DNA of 64,000 nucleotides, from positions 1 through 64,000 of the forward strand of contig CAMZEC010000002.1 in NCBI GenBank assembly GCA_947305645.1. The letters are read 5' to 3'. The position numbers and the translations under genes were made by a program. The notes below the pieces were generated by a model. That model ran no database searches and was not told where the DNA came from. It was given only the letters and a program-made list of their open reading frames with translations. Source of the DNA: an uncultured Bacteroidales bacterium. GTDB taxonomy: Bacteria; Bacteroidota; Bacteroidia; Bacteroidales; UBA932. This document shows positions 28,372 through 39,173 of this stretch, piece after piece (the first letter of the stretch is position 1; every line of letters begins with the position of its first letter).

Positions 28372-29697
28372 ATGAGACGATTGTTGATTCTCCTGGCCAT
28401 CCTGCTGCCGCTCGGCGCCGGCGCCCAGTATAAAACGCCCGCTTATACTGATCTCTCCGAAAGCGAGATGGTACGGGCGATGAAGGAAGATGCCGGATAT
28501 CTGGCCTCTGCCGCCCTCGAGGGACGTGCTGCCGGTTCGGAGGGGGAACTCGATGCGGCGCGTTATATGTCCTCCCGCTTGAAAGAAGCAGGCGCTGATC
28601 TGCTGTACGGAGAAGACGGAGACTTATTCGGCCTGCATCAGGAAAGCGGGGACACGCTGCGTTCCAGGAATGTCGCAGCTTTCATTCCCGGTTACGACAG
28701 TAAACTCAGAAATAATTACATAGTTGTCTGCGCCCGTCTGGACAACATGGGAAGCTCTGTGGTAAACGTTAACGGCGAGCCGGTGCAAAAGATTTATTAC
28801 GGTGCGAACGGCAACGCTTCCGGCCTTGCCATGCTGCTTCAGCTTGCGGAGCGCCTGAAGACCAATCAGGTGTTGCTCAAGCGTTCAGTGATCCTGCTTG
28901 CGCCCGGTGCCTCCCTCAAAGACGGGGCCGGATCCTGGTATTTCCTTCACCGATCGTTCTCCGCTGCTGACAAGATAGACGCGATGGTGGAACTTAACAT
29001 GCTCGGTACAGGCTCCGCAGGGTTCTATGCCTATACAGGGTCCAATGCCGACATGAACCGTACTGTCACGTTCCTGTCCAATACTTTGCAGCCGGTGCAG
29101 CCCAAACTGGTTCCGGCAGAACCCTGTCCTTCAGATCACCGTATTTTTTATGATGCCAGGATTCCTTCGGTGATGTTTACTACCGGAATGTATCCTGAAT
29201 ACAACAGCGAAAGGGATACGCCATCCATTTTGGAATATGACTGGATGGAGAGGGAAGTGGAGTATCTGTACAATTTTATAGTTGCCCTTGCCGGGGGCGC
29301 AAAGCCTGAATTTGACCCTTCGGAAGCTGCTAAGGAACTCTATCTTGAGGGTAAGCGGGGTGTAATTGCTTATTACGATTGTGACGTAAAACCCACTTTC
29401 CTGGGCAGCAGTGACCCGGCGGAATTCCTGAAAAAATGGGTTTACGTATATCTGAAGTATCCTCAGGAAGCAGTGCGGCAGGGCATTCAGGGCCGTGTGC
29501 TGGTGGATTTCGTTATAGATGAAAAAGGTCATGTGACCGATGTACGTGCCGTCAAGAGCAGCCATCCGTTACTCGAGGAGGAGGCCTTGAGGGTTATCAA
29601 AGCGTCGCCGGATTGGAAGCCGGGCCGCGTCAGAGGTCAGAAAGTCAAGTCCGAGGTTTCGTTGAACGTTGAATTCCGTCTGGAAAAGAAGAAGTAA
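28372..29697 (+). CDS. M28 peptidase-like protein fused to TonB C-terminal domain; predicted catalytically inactive
   Basis: M28 fold landmarks with substituted metal ligands (CARLDNMG, GANGNASG, APGASLKDGAGS); C-terminal IQGRVLVDFVIDEKGHVTDVRAVKSSHPLLEEEALRVI TonB_C. Confidence 0.8.
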   Translation: MRRLLILLAILLPLGAGAQYKTPAYTDLSESEMVRAMKEDAGYLASAALEGRAAGSEGELDAARYMSSRLKEAGADLLYGEDGDLFGLHQESGDTLRSRNVAAFIPGYDSKLRNNYIVVCARLDNMGSSVVNVNGEPVQKIYYGANGNASGLAMLLQLAERLKTNQVLLKRSVILLAPGASLKDGAGSWYFLHRSFSAADKIDAMVELNMLGTGSAGFYAYTGSNADMNRTVTFLSNTLQPVQPKLVPAEPCPSDHRIFYDARIPSVMFTTGMYPEYNSERDTPSILEYDWMEREVEYLYNFIVALAGGAKPEFDPSEAAKELYLEGKRGVIAYYDCDVKPTFLGSSDPAEFLKKWVYVYLKYPQEAVRQGIQGRVLVDFVIDEKGHVTDVRAVKSSHPLLEEEALRVIKASPDWKPGRVRGQKVKSEVSLNVEFRLEKKK

Positions 29698-29700
29698 AAT

Positions 29701-32430
29701 ATGGAGTACGATTTCAAATCGATTGAGAGCAAATGGCAGGCCTACTGGGCTGCACACAAGACATTCAAGGCAGTAGAAGATGCATCCAAGCCCAAATACT
29801 ATGTGCTGGACATGTTTCCTTATCCTTCCGGCGCCGGCTTGCATGTGGGACACCCGCTCGGCTACATAGCCAGCGACATCTATTCCCGCTACAAGAGGCT
29901 CAAGGGCTTCAACGTGCTGCACCCTATGGGCTACGACGCTTTCGGTCTGCCTGCGGAGCAGTATGCTATACAGACCGGCCAGCATCCGGAAAAAACCACG
30001 TCGGAGAACATCGCCCGCTACCGTGGCCAGCTGGACCGCATCGGCTTCTCGTACGATTGGGACAGGGAGCTCCGTACCTGCGACCCTGCCTATTACAAGT
30101 GGACGCAGTGGGCTTTCCTGAAAATGTTCGATAGCTGGTACGACCCTGCAGCCGGCAAGGCACGCCCTGTTTCCGAGCTCGTCGCCCGCATCGAAAAGGA
30201 GGGGTACGAAGACGTGACGCCGGAGGTATGGGCGACCGCGTCTGATAAAGAGAAGTCCGATATCCTCATGCGTTATCGTATTGCATATCAGGGAGAGACG
30301 TCCGTCAACTGGTGCGAGGGCCTGGGGACCGTTCTGGCGAACGACGAGGTCAAGGACGGCCTTTCCGTGCGCGGCGGCTTCCCCGTGGAGCAGAAGAAAA
30401 TGACACAGTGGCAGCTGCGCGTGTCTGCTTATGCCGAGAGACTGCTGGAGTCGCTCGACCGCCTGGACTGGAGCGACTCGCTCAAAGAGATGCAGCGCAA
30501 CTGGATCGGCCGTTCGGACGGCACCGAGGTGGTCTTCGAGACCATCTGTGACGGCCGTCGCAAGCCGGTGACCATCTTCACCACTCGCGTGGACACCATT
30601 TTCGGCGTCACCTTCATGGTGCTGGCACCCGAGAGCGAACTGGTAGACGAGCTCGCTTCCGCCGATCGCAAGCAAGCGGTTGCCGAATATATAAAGGAGG
30701 TCAAGAAGAAGACCGAACGCGAGCGTATCGCCGAGACCAGGAGCGTTACGGGCGTGTTCGCGGGGTCCTACGGCATCAATCCGCTTACCGGGGAGCAGAT
30801 TCCTATTTGGATTTCCGAGTACGTGCTGGCGGGATACGGCACCGGCGCCATTATGGCAGTGCCTGCCCACGACAGCCGCGACTACGCGTTCGCACGCAAG
30901 TTCGAGCTGCCCATCGTGCCCATTATCGAGGGCTGCGACGTCAGCGAAGAGTCCTTCGACGCCAAGGAGGGCAAGATGTGCAACTCCGGATTCCTCAACG
31001 GAATGGACGTCAAGCAGGCAATAGAGGCTGCCAAGGATTACGTTGAAGAGAAAGGACTCGGCCGCCGCAAGACGAATTACCGTCTGCGCGACGCCATTTT
31101 CTCACGCCAGCGCTACTGGGGCGAGCCGTTCCCCATTTACTACAAGGACGGCATCCCGTGCCCCGTGTCCGAAGAAGACCTGCCGCTCACGCTCCCGGAG
31201 ATCAGCTCCTACAAGCCTACGGGAGAGGCTCCGCTCGCACGCGCGAAAGACTGGAAGTACAAGGGAGATCCTCTGGAAACGTCCACCATGCCCGGCTTTG
31301 CCGGATCGAGCGCCTACTATCTGCGCTATATGGATCCCCAGAATGACAACGCGCTCGTTTCGCGCGAGGCGGACGAATACTGGCGCTCCGTCGACCTTTA
31401 TGTCGGCGGCACCGAGCATGCCACGGGCCACCTTATCTACTCCCGTTTCTGGAACAAGTTCCTGTTCGACCTCGGCTATGTGTGTGAGGACGAGCCTTTC
31501 CGCAAGCTGGTGAACCAGGGAATGATTCAGGGCCGTTCCAACTTTGTTTACCGTATAGTGGGCACCAACACCTTTGTTTCCGAGGGCCTGCGCAAAGACT
31601 ACGAGACAACGGAGATTCATGTGGACGTGAACATAGTGTACAACGACAAGCTGGATCTGGATGCATTCCGTGCCTGGCGGCCTGAATTCGCTGATGCTGA
31701 ATTCATACTCGAAGACGGAGAGTACCGCTGCGGCTGGGCAATTGAGAAAATGAGCAAGTCTATGTACAACGTGGTGAATCCGGATCTTGTCTGCGACACT
31801 TACGGAGCCGACACCCTGAGGCTTTACGAGATGTTCCTCGGTCCTGTGGAGCAGAGCAAGCCGTGGGATACCAAGGGAATAGACGGTGTAAACCGCTTCC
31901 TGAAGAAATTCTGGCGCCTGTTCTACAACAAGAGCGAATGGCTGGTTTCTGACGAGAAAGCTACTCCTGAGGAACTCAAGGTTCTGCACAAGCTTATAGG
32001 CAAGGAGCAGGAAGATATAGAGAACTTCTCATACAATACCACCATCAGCGCATTCATGATTGCGGTAAATGATCTTACCGCACTGAAATGCAGCAAGAGA
32101 GAGGTACTCGAGCCGCTCGTGGTACTGCTTTGTCCTTTTGCCCCTCATATTACGGAAGAGCTCTGGGAGCGCCTCGGCCACGAGGGCTCGGTGGCTTATG
32201 CCTCCTTCCCCGAGTTTATCCCCGCCCTCGCCGCGGAAGATAACGTCACCTATCCGGTCCAGTTCAACGGCAAGATGCGCTTTACGGTAGATCTGCCCCG
32301 CAGCGCGTCGCCTGCAGAGGTCGAGGCGGCCGTCCGTGCCAATGATTCTACGTCTAAGTATGTGGGTGAGCAGCAGATTGTTAAGGTTATAGTTGTTCCA
32401 GGCAGGATTGTGAACATAGTAGTGAAATGA
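29701..32430 (+). CDS. leuS: Leucyl-tRNA synthetase
   Basis: [15 protein letters not shown] (HIGH); [13 protein letters not shown] (KMSKS). Confidence 0.96.
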   Translation: MEYDFKSIESKWQAYWAAHKTFKAVEDASKPKYYVLDMFPYPSGAGLHVGHPLGYIASDIYSRYKRLKGFNVLHPMGYDAFGLPAEQYAIQTGQHPEKTTSENIARYRGQLDRIGFSYDWDRELRTCDPAYYKWTQWAFLKMFDSWYDPAAGKARPVSELVARIEKEGYEDVTPEVWATASDKEKSDILMRYRIAYQGETSVNWCEGLGTVLANDEVKDGLSVRGGFPVEQKKMTQWQLRVSAYAERLLESLDRLDWSDSLKEMQRNWIGRSDGTEVVFETICDGRRKPVTIFTTRVDTIFGVTFMVLAPESELVDELASADRKQAVAEYIKEVKKKTERERIAETRSVTGVFAGSYGINPLTGEQIPIWISEYVLAGYGTGAIMAVPAHDSRDYAFARKFELPIVPIIEGCDVSEESFDAKEGKMCNSGFLNGMDVKQAIEAAKDYVEEKGLGRRKTNYRLRDAIFSRQRYWGEPFPIYYKDGIPCPVSEEDLPLTLPEISSYKPTGEAPLARAKDWKYKGDPLETSTMPGFAGSSAYYLRYMDPQNDNALVSREADEYWRSVDLYVGGTEHATGHLIYSRFWNKFLFDLGYVCEDEPFRKLVNQGMIQGRSNFVYRIVGTNTFVSEGLRKDYETTEIHVDVNIVYNDKLDLDAFRAWRPEFADAEFILEDGEYRCGWAIEKMSKSMYNVVNPDLVCDTYGADTLRLYEMFLGPVEQSKPWDTKGIDGVNRFLKKFWRLFYNKSEWLVSDEKATPEELKVLHKLIGKEQEDIENFSYNTTISAFMIAVNDLTALKCSKREVLEPLVVLLCPFAPHITEELWERLGHEGSVAYASFPEFIPALAAEDNVTYPVQFNGKMRFTVDLPRSASPAEVEAAVRANDSTSKYVGEQQIVKVIVVPGRIVNIVVK

Positions 32431-33350
32431 AAAACAAAGTAGCAAGGCTTATCTGGGAGTATCTCGCCCTTACGGTGGCGTGCTTCATTTTCGCTTTTGC
32501 ATGGGAGAGCCTCATGATACCCAACGGTATGTCCGCCGGCGGTATGATGGGTCTTTGTACCGTTGTCCAGTATGCGACCGCCGGCCTGATTCCTGCCCAG
32601 TATTCCTATATTGCAATCAACGCGATATTGATTATCATTGCAGTATTTGCGATGGGTATAGGCTTCGGATTCAAGACAATTTACTGTATTGTCCTTTCTA
32701 CCGTCGCTATGGAGCTGCTGGCCGATTTTTCTGGTCTGCACAGCGTTCCCGGACAGTTCTTCTATGTGAAGGAGACTATACTTATTCCCGTACTTGCAGG
32801 AGCTGCTGAAGCGGTTGGAATAGGCATCGTGCTGCGTTACGGCGGCAGTACCGGAGGTACCGATATCATCGCTCTGATGATTAACAAGTATTGGCCCGTG
32901 GCCCTCAGTTCCGCCTTCCTCATTTCTGATCTGGTGGTTATCTCCCTGCTCCTGTTCCTTCCGGACAAGTCTTTTTCCGACGCTTGCTACGGTTTGGTTG
33001 AAGTGGTTACTTTTTCCCTGATTATCGATATGGTGGTAGGAGGAAAGAAGTCTTCCTACCAGCTGCTGGTGTTTTCCAACAAGCATAAGGAAATTGCTGA
33101 CTATATCACCGACGTCATGTCCCGCGGCGTGACCGTGTTGAATGCACAGGGCTGGTACACCAAGCAGCAGAAGGATGTTCTCCTTATCATCATCAATCAG
33201 AAAGAATTCCCTCAATTGTCGAAGGTAATCAAAGATATAGATCCCAGGGCGTTCATGTCCGTGTCGCCTACAAGTAACGTATATGGAGAAGGCTTTGACG
33301 AGATCAAGGCCGGAATAAGATCAAAAAAGAAGAAAGATGCCGCTCAGTAA
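32427..33350 (+). CDS. YitT family membrane protein
   Basis: Multi-[19 protein letters not shown]-terminal DUF2179-like domain; 4-nt overlap with leuS. Confidence 0.85.
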   Translation: MKNKVARLIWEYLALTVACFIFAFAWESLMIPNGMSAGGMMGLCTVVQYATAGLIPAQYSYIAINAILIIIAVFAMGIGFGFKTIYCIVLSTVAMELLADFSGLHSVPGQFFYVKETILIPVLAGAAEAVGIGIVLRYGGSTGGTDIIALMINKYWPVALSSAFLISDLVVISLLLFLPDKSFSDACYGLVEVVTFSLIIDMVVGGKKSSYQLLVFSNKHKEIADYITDVMSRGVTVLNAQGWYTKQQKDVLLIIINQKEFPQLSKVIKDIDPRAFMSVSPTSNVYGEGFDEIKAGIRSKKKKDAAQ

Positions 33351-34302
33351 GAAATCCGCTTTTGTTTTTGTAAAGGAGTATGCCCTCATTACCCTGGGCA
33401 TCTTACTCTACGTGACCGGGTGGAACCTGTTCCTTATTCCCAATAACCTCGTTGGCGGGGGAGTATCCGGTGTGGCCGCAATCATTCAGTATGCAACCAA
33501 AGGCTTCATAAAGATTGGTACCACTTATTTTGTAGTTAATGCAGTTCTGCTGGTGATTGCCTTGTTCATCCTGGGCAAGGGATTCGGCGGCAAGACTGTA
33601 TTCGCTGTAATAATCGCCTCCGTCGGCCTGAATGCCATGCAGGGCCTCATCCCGGCGGAAATTACCCAGGCCCTCGCCATCGACAACGGAAAGCTTATGA
33701 GCACAATCATGGGCGGTATACTCGTAGGCGTCGGTATAGGAATGACAATGTCTCAGGGAGGCAGTACCGGGGGAACAGACATTATAGCGCTCATTGTCAA
33801 CAAGTACCGTAATGTATCTCCCGGCCGGATGATACTCTGGATGGATGTGGTTATTATCCTGTCGTCCATGCTGGTGCCTTCCTATTCCTCCGAGGGAGAT
33901 CTTCTGCCCTGGACTGAGAAAGTCACCACCGTGGTGTACGGTTTCATTCTGGTGGTGGTAAACAGCACCGTGCTGGACCTTTATCTTTCAGGTTCCCGTC
34001 AGTCCGTTCAGGTTTTCATCCTGTCACAGAAGTACCCGGAGATTGCCGATATGATTACCCGTGACCTTCACAGGGGCGTTACGGTGCTGGACGGAAAGGG
34101 CTGGTACACCAAGCATGACACAGAGGTCCTTATGGTGCTTACCAGGAAGTCGGATCTTAGTATGTTACTTCGTATGGTAAAGAGCGTGGATTCTAATGCA
34201 TTCCTCTCAGTCTCTTCTGTAACAGGCGTTTACGGTAAGGGATTCGACCAGATAAAAGAGAAGGTCAAAGGGGCAAAAGAAAAAGTTTCGAAAGAATCAT
34301 AA
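33337..34302 (+). CDS. YitT family membrane protein (tandem paralog)
   Basis: [23 protein letters not shown]; 14-nt overlap with upstream paralog. Confidence 0.85.
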   Translation: MPLSKKSAFVFVKEYALITLGILLYVTGWNLFLIPNNLVGGGVSGVAAIIQYATKGFIKIGTTYFVVNAVLLVIALFILGKGFGGKTVFAVIIASVGLNAMQGLIPAEITQALAIDNGKLMSTIMGGILVGVGIGMTMSQGGSTGGTDIIALIVNKYRNVSPGRMILWMDVVIILSSMLVPSYSSEGDLLPWTEKVTTVVYGFILVVVNSTVLDLYLSGSRQSVQVFILSQKYPEIADMITRDLHRGVTVLDGKGWYTKHDTEVLMVLTRKSDLSMLLRMVKSVDSNAFLSVSSVTGVYGKGFDQIKEKVKGAKEKVSKES

Positions 34303-34368
34303 ACCCTGAAAAAAACCTCTTTCAGGACCCCTTCGTTGTCGGAGTCGATATTTATTTTTGACTCCGTT

Positions 34369-35331
34369 ATGAAAATAAAAATCAGATCCCACAAACTTTT
34401 GCGGCTAAGTGCATTATTGCTTATGCCGCTGCTTTCATTGTATGATTTCTTATCGGCCGGGGCACTTGCCCCGGCGGTGCTGTGCCTGAATCTGTGGTGT
34501 TCTCTTCAGATTTTGATTCTCTATCCTTTGCCTCACGAGCCCGTGCATCCCTCAGTTACCGCGACTTTGGTTTCGATTTCCATGTGCGTATTATTTAAGT
34601 TGTTAGGGTTCCCGCCCTGGGCTTTCGTAATTGGAGGCACAACGCTGGCTTTCAGTTTCTCGCTCCACAGGGGCGTGTGCCGATTTGCCGATGTCCCGCC
34701 TTTGTTCATGGTTTCCACGGTATGGGCGGGAGTTCTGGATTATCTCAGTCTGTTGCATATGACTTTTTTCATAGTAACCGGCGTCTGGCTGTGCGTCCTG
34801 GTATCGTGGCGGGCTATGGCGTGGTCTCTGCTTTTCACGCTGGCCGTTTTCTTCGGCATGCAATATTATCGCATCTACACTCGCCGCACCTTGTTTCTGG
34901 GGAGAAGGAAGGAGGCTCTTATCCGTCAGGGGCAGAAGGGGTCAGGCTACAAATTGCCAATCCAATATGTAGATTCCGACAGCCGTTCGGCCGTCCTATT
35001 CAATGACGTTGTAAAGATAATGGAAGTAAAGAAGCCTTATTTGCAGGAAGACTTCAACCTTGACGACCTATCCCGTATGACCAGGACAAACCGTCTGTAC
35101 CTTTCCAAGGCCATAAATTTCCACTCGGGACGCAACTTTAACCAGCTGGTTAATTATTACAGGGTAAAATATGCCATGGAACTCATAAAGAAGGATTCCG
35201 GGTTGAAAATGGGAGAAGTGGCGGTCATGTGCGGCTTCCATACCACCGTATCGTTCAATATGGCCTTCAAACTCAACGAGCATACCACGCCCAGCGAGTA
35301 TGCCCGTAGCTTGAGAACTATAAGCAGATGA
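34369..35331 (+). CDS. Membrane-anchored AraC-family HTH regulator
   Basis: N-terminal TM helices; C-terminal NLDDLSRMTRTNRLYLSKAINFHSGRNFNQLVNYYRVKYAMELI...GFHTTVSFNMAFK; TATTTTTG at 34353-34360 supports ATG at 34369. Confidence 0.8.
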   Translation: MKIKIRSHKLLRLSALLLMPLLSLYDFLSAGALAPAVLCLNLWCSLQILILYPLPHEPVHPSVTATLVSISMCVLFKLLGFPPWAFVIGGTTLAFSFSLHRGVCRFADVPPLFMVSTVWAGVLDYLSLLHMTFFIVTGVWLCVLVSWRAMAWSLLFTLAVFFGMQYYRIYTRRTLFLGRRKEALIRQGQKGSGYKLPIQYVDSDSRSAVLFNDVVKIMEVKKPYLQEDFNLDDLSRMTRTNRLYLSKAINFHSGRNFNQLVNYYRVKYAMELIKKDSGLKMGEVAVMCGFHTTVSFNMAFKLNEHTTPSEYARSLRTISR

Positions 35332-36182
35332 AATTCTTTTTATTGTCAACAGATCATCTTCAAACTAAACTATGGTTTGGAGATGATGCAGATTATGCTG
35401 TAGCTATGAACTATGTGGCAATTACGGCATACAGATATAGCGTGAATGTAGTTGCCTTCATCTTAATGTCAAACCACGTTCACTTCATTTTGGAATGCGA
35501 AAAAGAAACAGCTGCCGACTTTGTTTCTTTCTTTAAGGAGATGTACGGGCTGTATCGTCGAAAACGCTACGGTGACACTCAATATTTGCGTGGACTCTTG
35601 GTGGATATTCAAAATGTACCACTGGAAAATGAATCGATGGAACGAGCAATAGCATATGTTCAGTCAAATAGCGTAGCTGCGCGTCTTTGTACACATCCGT
35701 CAGGGTATCCATGGGGTACCGGGAATGTATTCTTTGATTCGACCTTTTATGAAGTACATCCGGTAGGATCGCTTTCCGCAAGAAAAAGAGCAAGTATCAT
35801 GCACAGTAAGCTTCCGGTTAATCCCGGCTGGTCTTTGGGGCCTGGCGGTTTCATTTTGCCTAAGTGCTATGTTACCACTAGTTTTGTAGAAGGGTTGTTC
35901 AGAACGCCTTCCAGATATCAGTACTTTTTGGATAACTCTTCTAAAGTACGAAAGACTCGAGAGCAAGTGAGCCCGTCCTTTTCAGATCAATTGGTGTTAA
36001 CGGCGTCGCTTAACTTATGCCATTCATTGTTTCGAGCAAATAGTATTGATGATCTTTCTCCTTCTCAAACGGCTGAATTGGTAAAACAACTAAAGCGAAG
36101 ATTCTCTTCTGACGCTGCGCAAATAAGCAGGACTACCGGTGTGGCATATTCAGAAGCCCTTCGGATTCTTGAAAGCATATAA
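35328..36182 (+). mobile_element. REP-associated tyrosine transposase-like (RAYT, Y1/HUH family) CDS
   Basis: AFILMSNHVHFILE (HUH as HVH) and AIAYVQSNSVAARLCTHPSGYPWGTG matching the Y1_Tnp pattern YI..NPv.a.lv..p.dYpwSS; ATGA overlap with AraC gene. Confidence 0.82.
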
Positions 36183-36183
36183 T

Positions 36184-36270
36184 GATTGCGCCTACTCTCC
36201 TTTTTCTTTCAGGGGGTAGGCGCAATATCGCTTGTTTTTGATTCTACCCTCAATCCAAATAGGGAGGGTA
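36184..36270. repeat. REP/BIME-like element copy A (hairpin 1 plus hairpin 2)
   Basis: Hairpin 1 attgcgcctac/gtaggcgcaat (36185-36195/36216-36226); hairpin 2 taccctc/gagggta (36245-36251/36264-36270); 36184-36232 identical to 39222-39270. Confidence 0.88.
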
Positions 36271-36284
36271 AGGGCGTTTGAGGA

Positions 36285-36980
36285 CTAAAGCGGCCAGGAC
36301 GCAGGCGGTGGAGCTATCACGTGTAAATCATCGTGTTTTACCGGATGCTCCAGGTGAATCTCGTGGGCGTGCAGGCAAATACTGCCGTCCGGGTTGGATC
36401 GTGGAGCGCCGTACTTAAGGTCGCCTTTTATGGGACAGCCGATGTGCCCGAGCTGGCAGCGTATCTGGTGGTGGCGTCCTGTCAGCAGTTCCACCTCTAC
36501 CAGCTGGTACCGCTCCGTGCTTTTAAGCCACTTATAGTTCAGTTTGGCCAGTTTGGCGCCCGGGCGCTCTGTGGTAATATAGGATTTGTTCTTGGGCTCG
36601 TTCTTGATGAGCCAGTCTTCCAGGTGCCCCTCTGCGGGCTCAGGTTTGCTGCAGCAAAGGGCCCAATAGGTCTTGTGCGCTCCGCCTTCCTTAAAGATAA
36701 CGCCCAGGCGGCCCAGAGCCTTACTGGTCTTTGCCAGCACACAAATGCCGCTGACGGGACGGTCCAGTCGGTGAGGTATGCCCAGGAATACCTGACCCGG
36801 TTTGTCGTCGCGCTGGGCGATGAAAGCCTTGTAGGCTTCTGCCAGACACTCGTCTCCGGTTTTGTCACCCTGTGTGATCTCTCCGGGCAACTTGTTGACA
36901 ATCAGCAAGTGATTGTCCTCATAAAGGATACGGTTTTGCAGATTATGGTACTCCGCTTCTGTCAGCTTTCTGTAAATCAT
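36285..36980 (-). CDS. RluA-family pseudouridine synthase
   Basis: YEDNHLLIVNKLPGEITQG; GIPHRLDRPVSGICVLAKT; TGRHHQIRCQLGHIGCPIKGD. Confidence 0.92.
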   Translation of the reverse strand: MIYRKLTEAEYHNLQNRILYEDNHLLIVNKLPGEITQGDKTGDECLAEAYKAFIAQRDDKPGQVFLGIPHRLDRPVSGICVLAKTSKALGRLGVIFKEGGAHKTYWALCCSKPEPAEGHLEDWLIKNEPKNKSYITTERPGAKLAKLNYKWLKSTERYQLVEVELLTGRHHQIRCQLGHIGCPIKGDLKYGAPRSNPDGSICLHAHEIHLEHPVKHDDLHVIAPPPASWPL

Positions 36981-37006
36981 AATAATGCAAATATACTACT
37001 TTTATT

Positions 37007-37125
37007 AATTCCGGCGCCTGTACTTGGGCGGAGAGCAATCCGGCTACGTCCATTCTCGCGGCTTCGCCGCTGCGGCTGAGTAACGCCGGACCGCTCTCTG
37101 CCACAAATTAATCGGCGCCGGAATT
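37007..37125. repeat. Long hairpin element in the divergent region upstream of dnaK
   Basis: aattccggcgcc (37007-37018) / ggcgccggaatt (37114-37125) perfect 12 bp; inner arms 37028-37045/37085-37102 (15/18). Confidence 0.85.
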
Positions 37126-37126
37126 C

Positions 37127-37139
37127 TGACAATTTGTCA
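37127..37139. promoter_or_regulatory. Palindrome TGACAA-T-TTGTCA upstream of dnaK, candidate operator
   Basis: Perfect 6-bp arms with 1-nt centre, about 93 nt before the dnaK start. Confidence 0.4.
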
Positions 37140-37231
37140 CAAAACGGACAATGGCAAAAGATTTGATGATTGAAGATGTGGACCGCAAGAGGTCCGGAAC
37201 AATTGAAGTAAAACAAAAAAGAATTATAGAT

Positions 37232-39169
37232 ATGGGAAAAATTATCGGAATCGATCTCGGCACCACCAATTCGTGCGTAGCCGTTATGGAAGGCAACCAG
37301 CCTACTGTTATCATCAATGACGAAGGCGCCCGCACCACGCCGTCCGTCGTTGCATTCACAGACAATGGCGAGCGTAAGGTCGGATCTCCTGCAAAGCGTC
37401 AGGCGATCACCAACCCTGGCAACACCATTTTCTCCATCAAGCGTTTCATGGGTGAAACCTACGACCAGGTGAGCAAGGAAGTCGCACGCGTTCCTTATAA
37501 AGTTAACCGTGGCGACAACAACACTCCCCGTGTAGATATCAACGGTCGTCTTTACAGTCCTCAGGAAATCTCCGCAATCATTCTCCAGAAGATGAAGAAG
37601 ACCGCAGAAGATTATCTCCGTCAACCTGTCACCGAGGCGGTTATCACCGTCCCCGCTTACTTCTCCGACAGCCAGCGTCAGGCCACCAAGGAGGCAGGCA
37701 AGATCGCCGGTCTGGATGTGAAACGTATCATCAACGAGCCTACCGCAGCCGCTCTTGCCTACGGTCTGGACAAGAAGAACAAGAACATGAAGGTCGCCGT
37801 CTATGACCTTGGCGGCGGTACTTTCGATATCTCCATCCTGGAACTCGGCGACGGCGTTTTTGAGGTCCGTTCCACCAACGGTGACACCCACCTCGGCGGC
37901 GACGACTTCGACCAGGCAGTAATCGACTGGCTTGCCGGCGAGTTCGCATCCGAGAACGGCGGCATGGACCTGAAGAAAGATCCTATGGCCCTCCAGCGTC
38001 TTAAGGAAGCTGCCGAGAAGGCGAAGATCGAACTTTCCAACGCCACCAGCGCAGAGATCAACCTGCCGTACATCACCGCAGTCGACGGCATGCCCAAGCA
38101 CCTGGTGAAGACCCTTACCCGTGCCAAGTTCGAGGCCCTTTGCGACGACCTCTTCCGCCGCAGCATCGAGCCTTGCCGCAAGGCCCTCGAGGATGCCAAA
38201 CTGAGCGCATCCCAGATAGACGAAGTCCTGCTCGTGGGCGGTTCTACCCGTATCCCCAAGGTGCAGGAGATGGTGAAGGAATTCTTCGGCAAGGAGCCCA
38301 ACAAGAGCGTCAACCCCGACGAGGTCGTGGCTATCGGCGCTGCTATCCAGGGCGGTGTTCTCACCGGCGACGTGAAGGACGTACTGCTGCTCGACGTTAC
38401 ACCTCTGAGCCTCGGTATCGAGACCCTCGGCGGAGTGATGACCAAGCTCATCGAGTCCAACACCACCATCCCCGCCAAGAAGAGCCAGGTATTCAGCACT
38501 GCGGCCGACAACCAGCCGAGCGTTGAAATCCGCGTGCTCCAAGGCGAGCGCCCCATGGCAAAGGACAACAAGCAGATCGGAGTGTTCCATCTGGACGGCA
38601 TAGCCCCCGCACCCCGCGGCATACCTCAGATCGAAGTAAGCTTCGACATCGACGCCAACGGCATCCTGAGCGTCTCCGCGAAGGATAAGGCTACCGGCAA
38701 GGAGCAGAGTATCCGTATCGAGGCTTCAAGCGGCCTGAGCGACGCCGAAATCCAGCGCATGCGCGATGAAGCCAAGGCCAACGAAGAAGCAGACAAGGCC
38801 GAGAAGGAGCGTGTAGACAAGATCAACAATGCCGACGCCATGGTGTTCCAGACAGAGAAGAACCTCAAGGAATATGGCGACAAGATTCCTTCCGACAAGA
38901 AGAACGCCATCGAGAACGCGTGTGCAGAGCTTAAGAAGGCTGTCGAGGCCAAGGACCTCAGTGCCATCGAGCGTTACAACTCCGAACTGGAAGCCGCATG
39001 GCACGCTGCATCCGAGGATATGGCCAAGGCCGCACAGGGCGGTGCCCAGGGTCCTCAGGACGGAGCCGGATTCAACCCCGGAAACGGCGGCTTCGGCGGC
39101 CAGCAGGGCGGTCCCCAGTCCGGACCCGGTCCGGACTACGGCAACAACAATCAGCCGGATGAGCAATAA
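37232..39169 (+). CDS. dnaK: Chaperone DnaK (Hsp70)
   Basis: [33 protein letters not shown]; start trimmed from the ORF-track start at 37151. Confidence 0.96.
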   Translation: MGKIIGIDLGTTNSCVAVMEGNQPTVIINDEGARTTPSVVAFTDNGERKVGSPAKRQAITNPGNTIFSIKRFMGETYDQVSKEVARVPYKVNRGDNNTPRVDINGRLYSPQEISAIILQKMKKTAEDYLRQPVTEAVITVPAYFSDSQRQATKEAGKIAGLDVKRIINEPTAAALAYGLDKKNKNMKVAVYDLGGGTFDISILELGDGVFEVRSTNGDTHLGGDDFDQAVIDWLAGEFASENGGMDLKKDPMALQRLKEAAEKAKIELSNATSAEINLPYITAVDGMPKHLVKTLTRAKFEALCDDLFRRSIEPCRKALEDAKLSASQIDEVLLVGGSTRIPKVQEMVKEFFGKEPNKSVNPDEVVAIGAAIQGGVLTGDVKDVLLLDVTPLSLGIETLGGVMTKLIESNTTIPAKKSQVFSTAADNQPSVEIRVLQGERPMAKDNKQIGVFHLDGIAPAPRGIPQIEVSFDIDANGILSVSAKDKATGKEQSIRIEASSGLSDAEIQRMRDEAKANEEADKAEKERVDKINNADAMVFQTEKNLKEYGDKIPSDKKNAIENACAELKKAVEAKDLSAIERYNSELEAAWHAASEDMAKAAQGGAQGPQDGAGFNPGNGGFGGQQGGPQSGPGPDYGNNNQPDEQ

Positions 39170-39173
39170 AACC

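Noticed and set aside
32427-34302. Tandem YitT genes as a novel system
   Set aside because: Tandem paralogs of a common family; no further evidence of a special function.
36977-38590. 537-aa minus-strand ORF opposite dnaK
   Set aside because: Shadow of dnaK and crosses its promoter hairpin; no domain.
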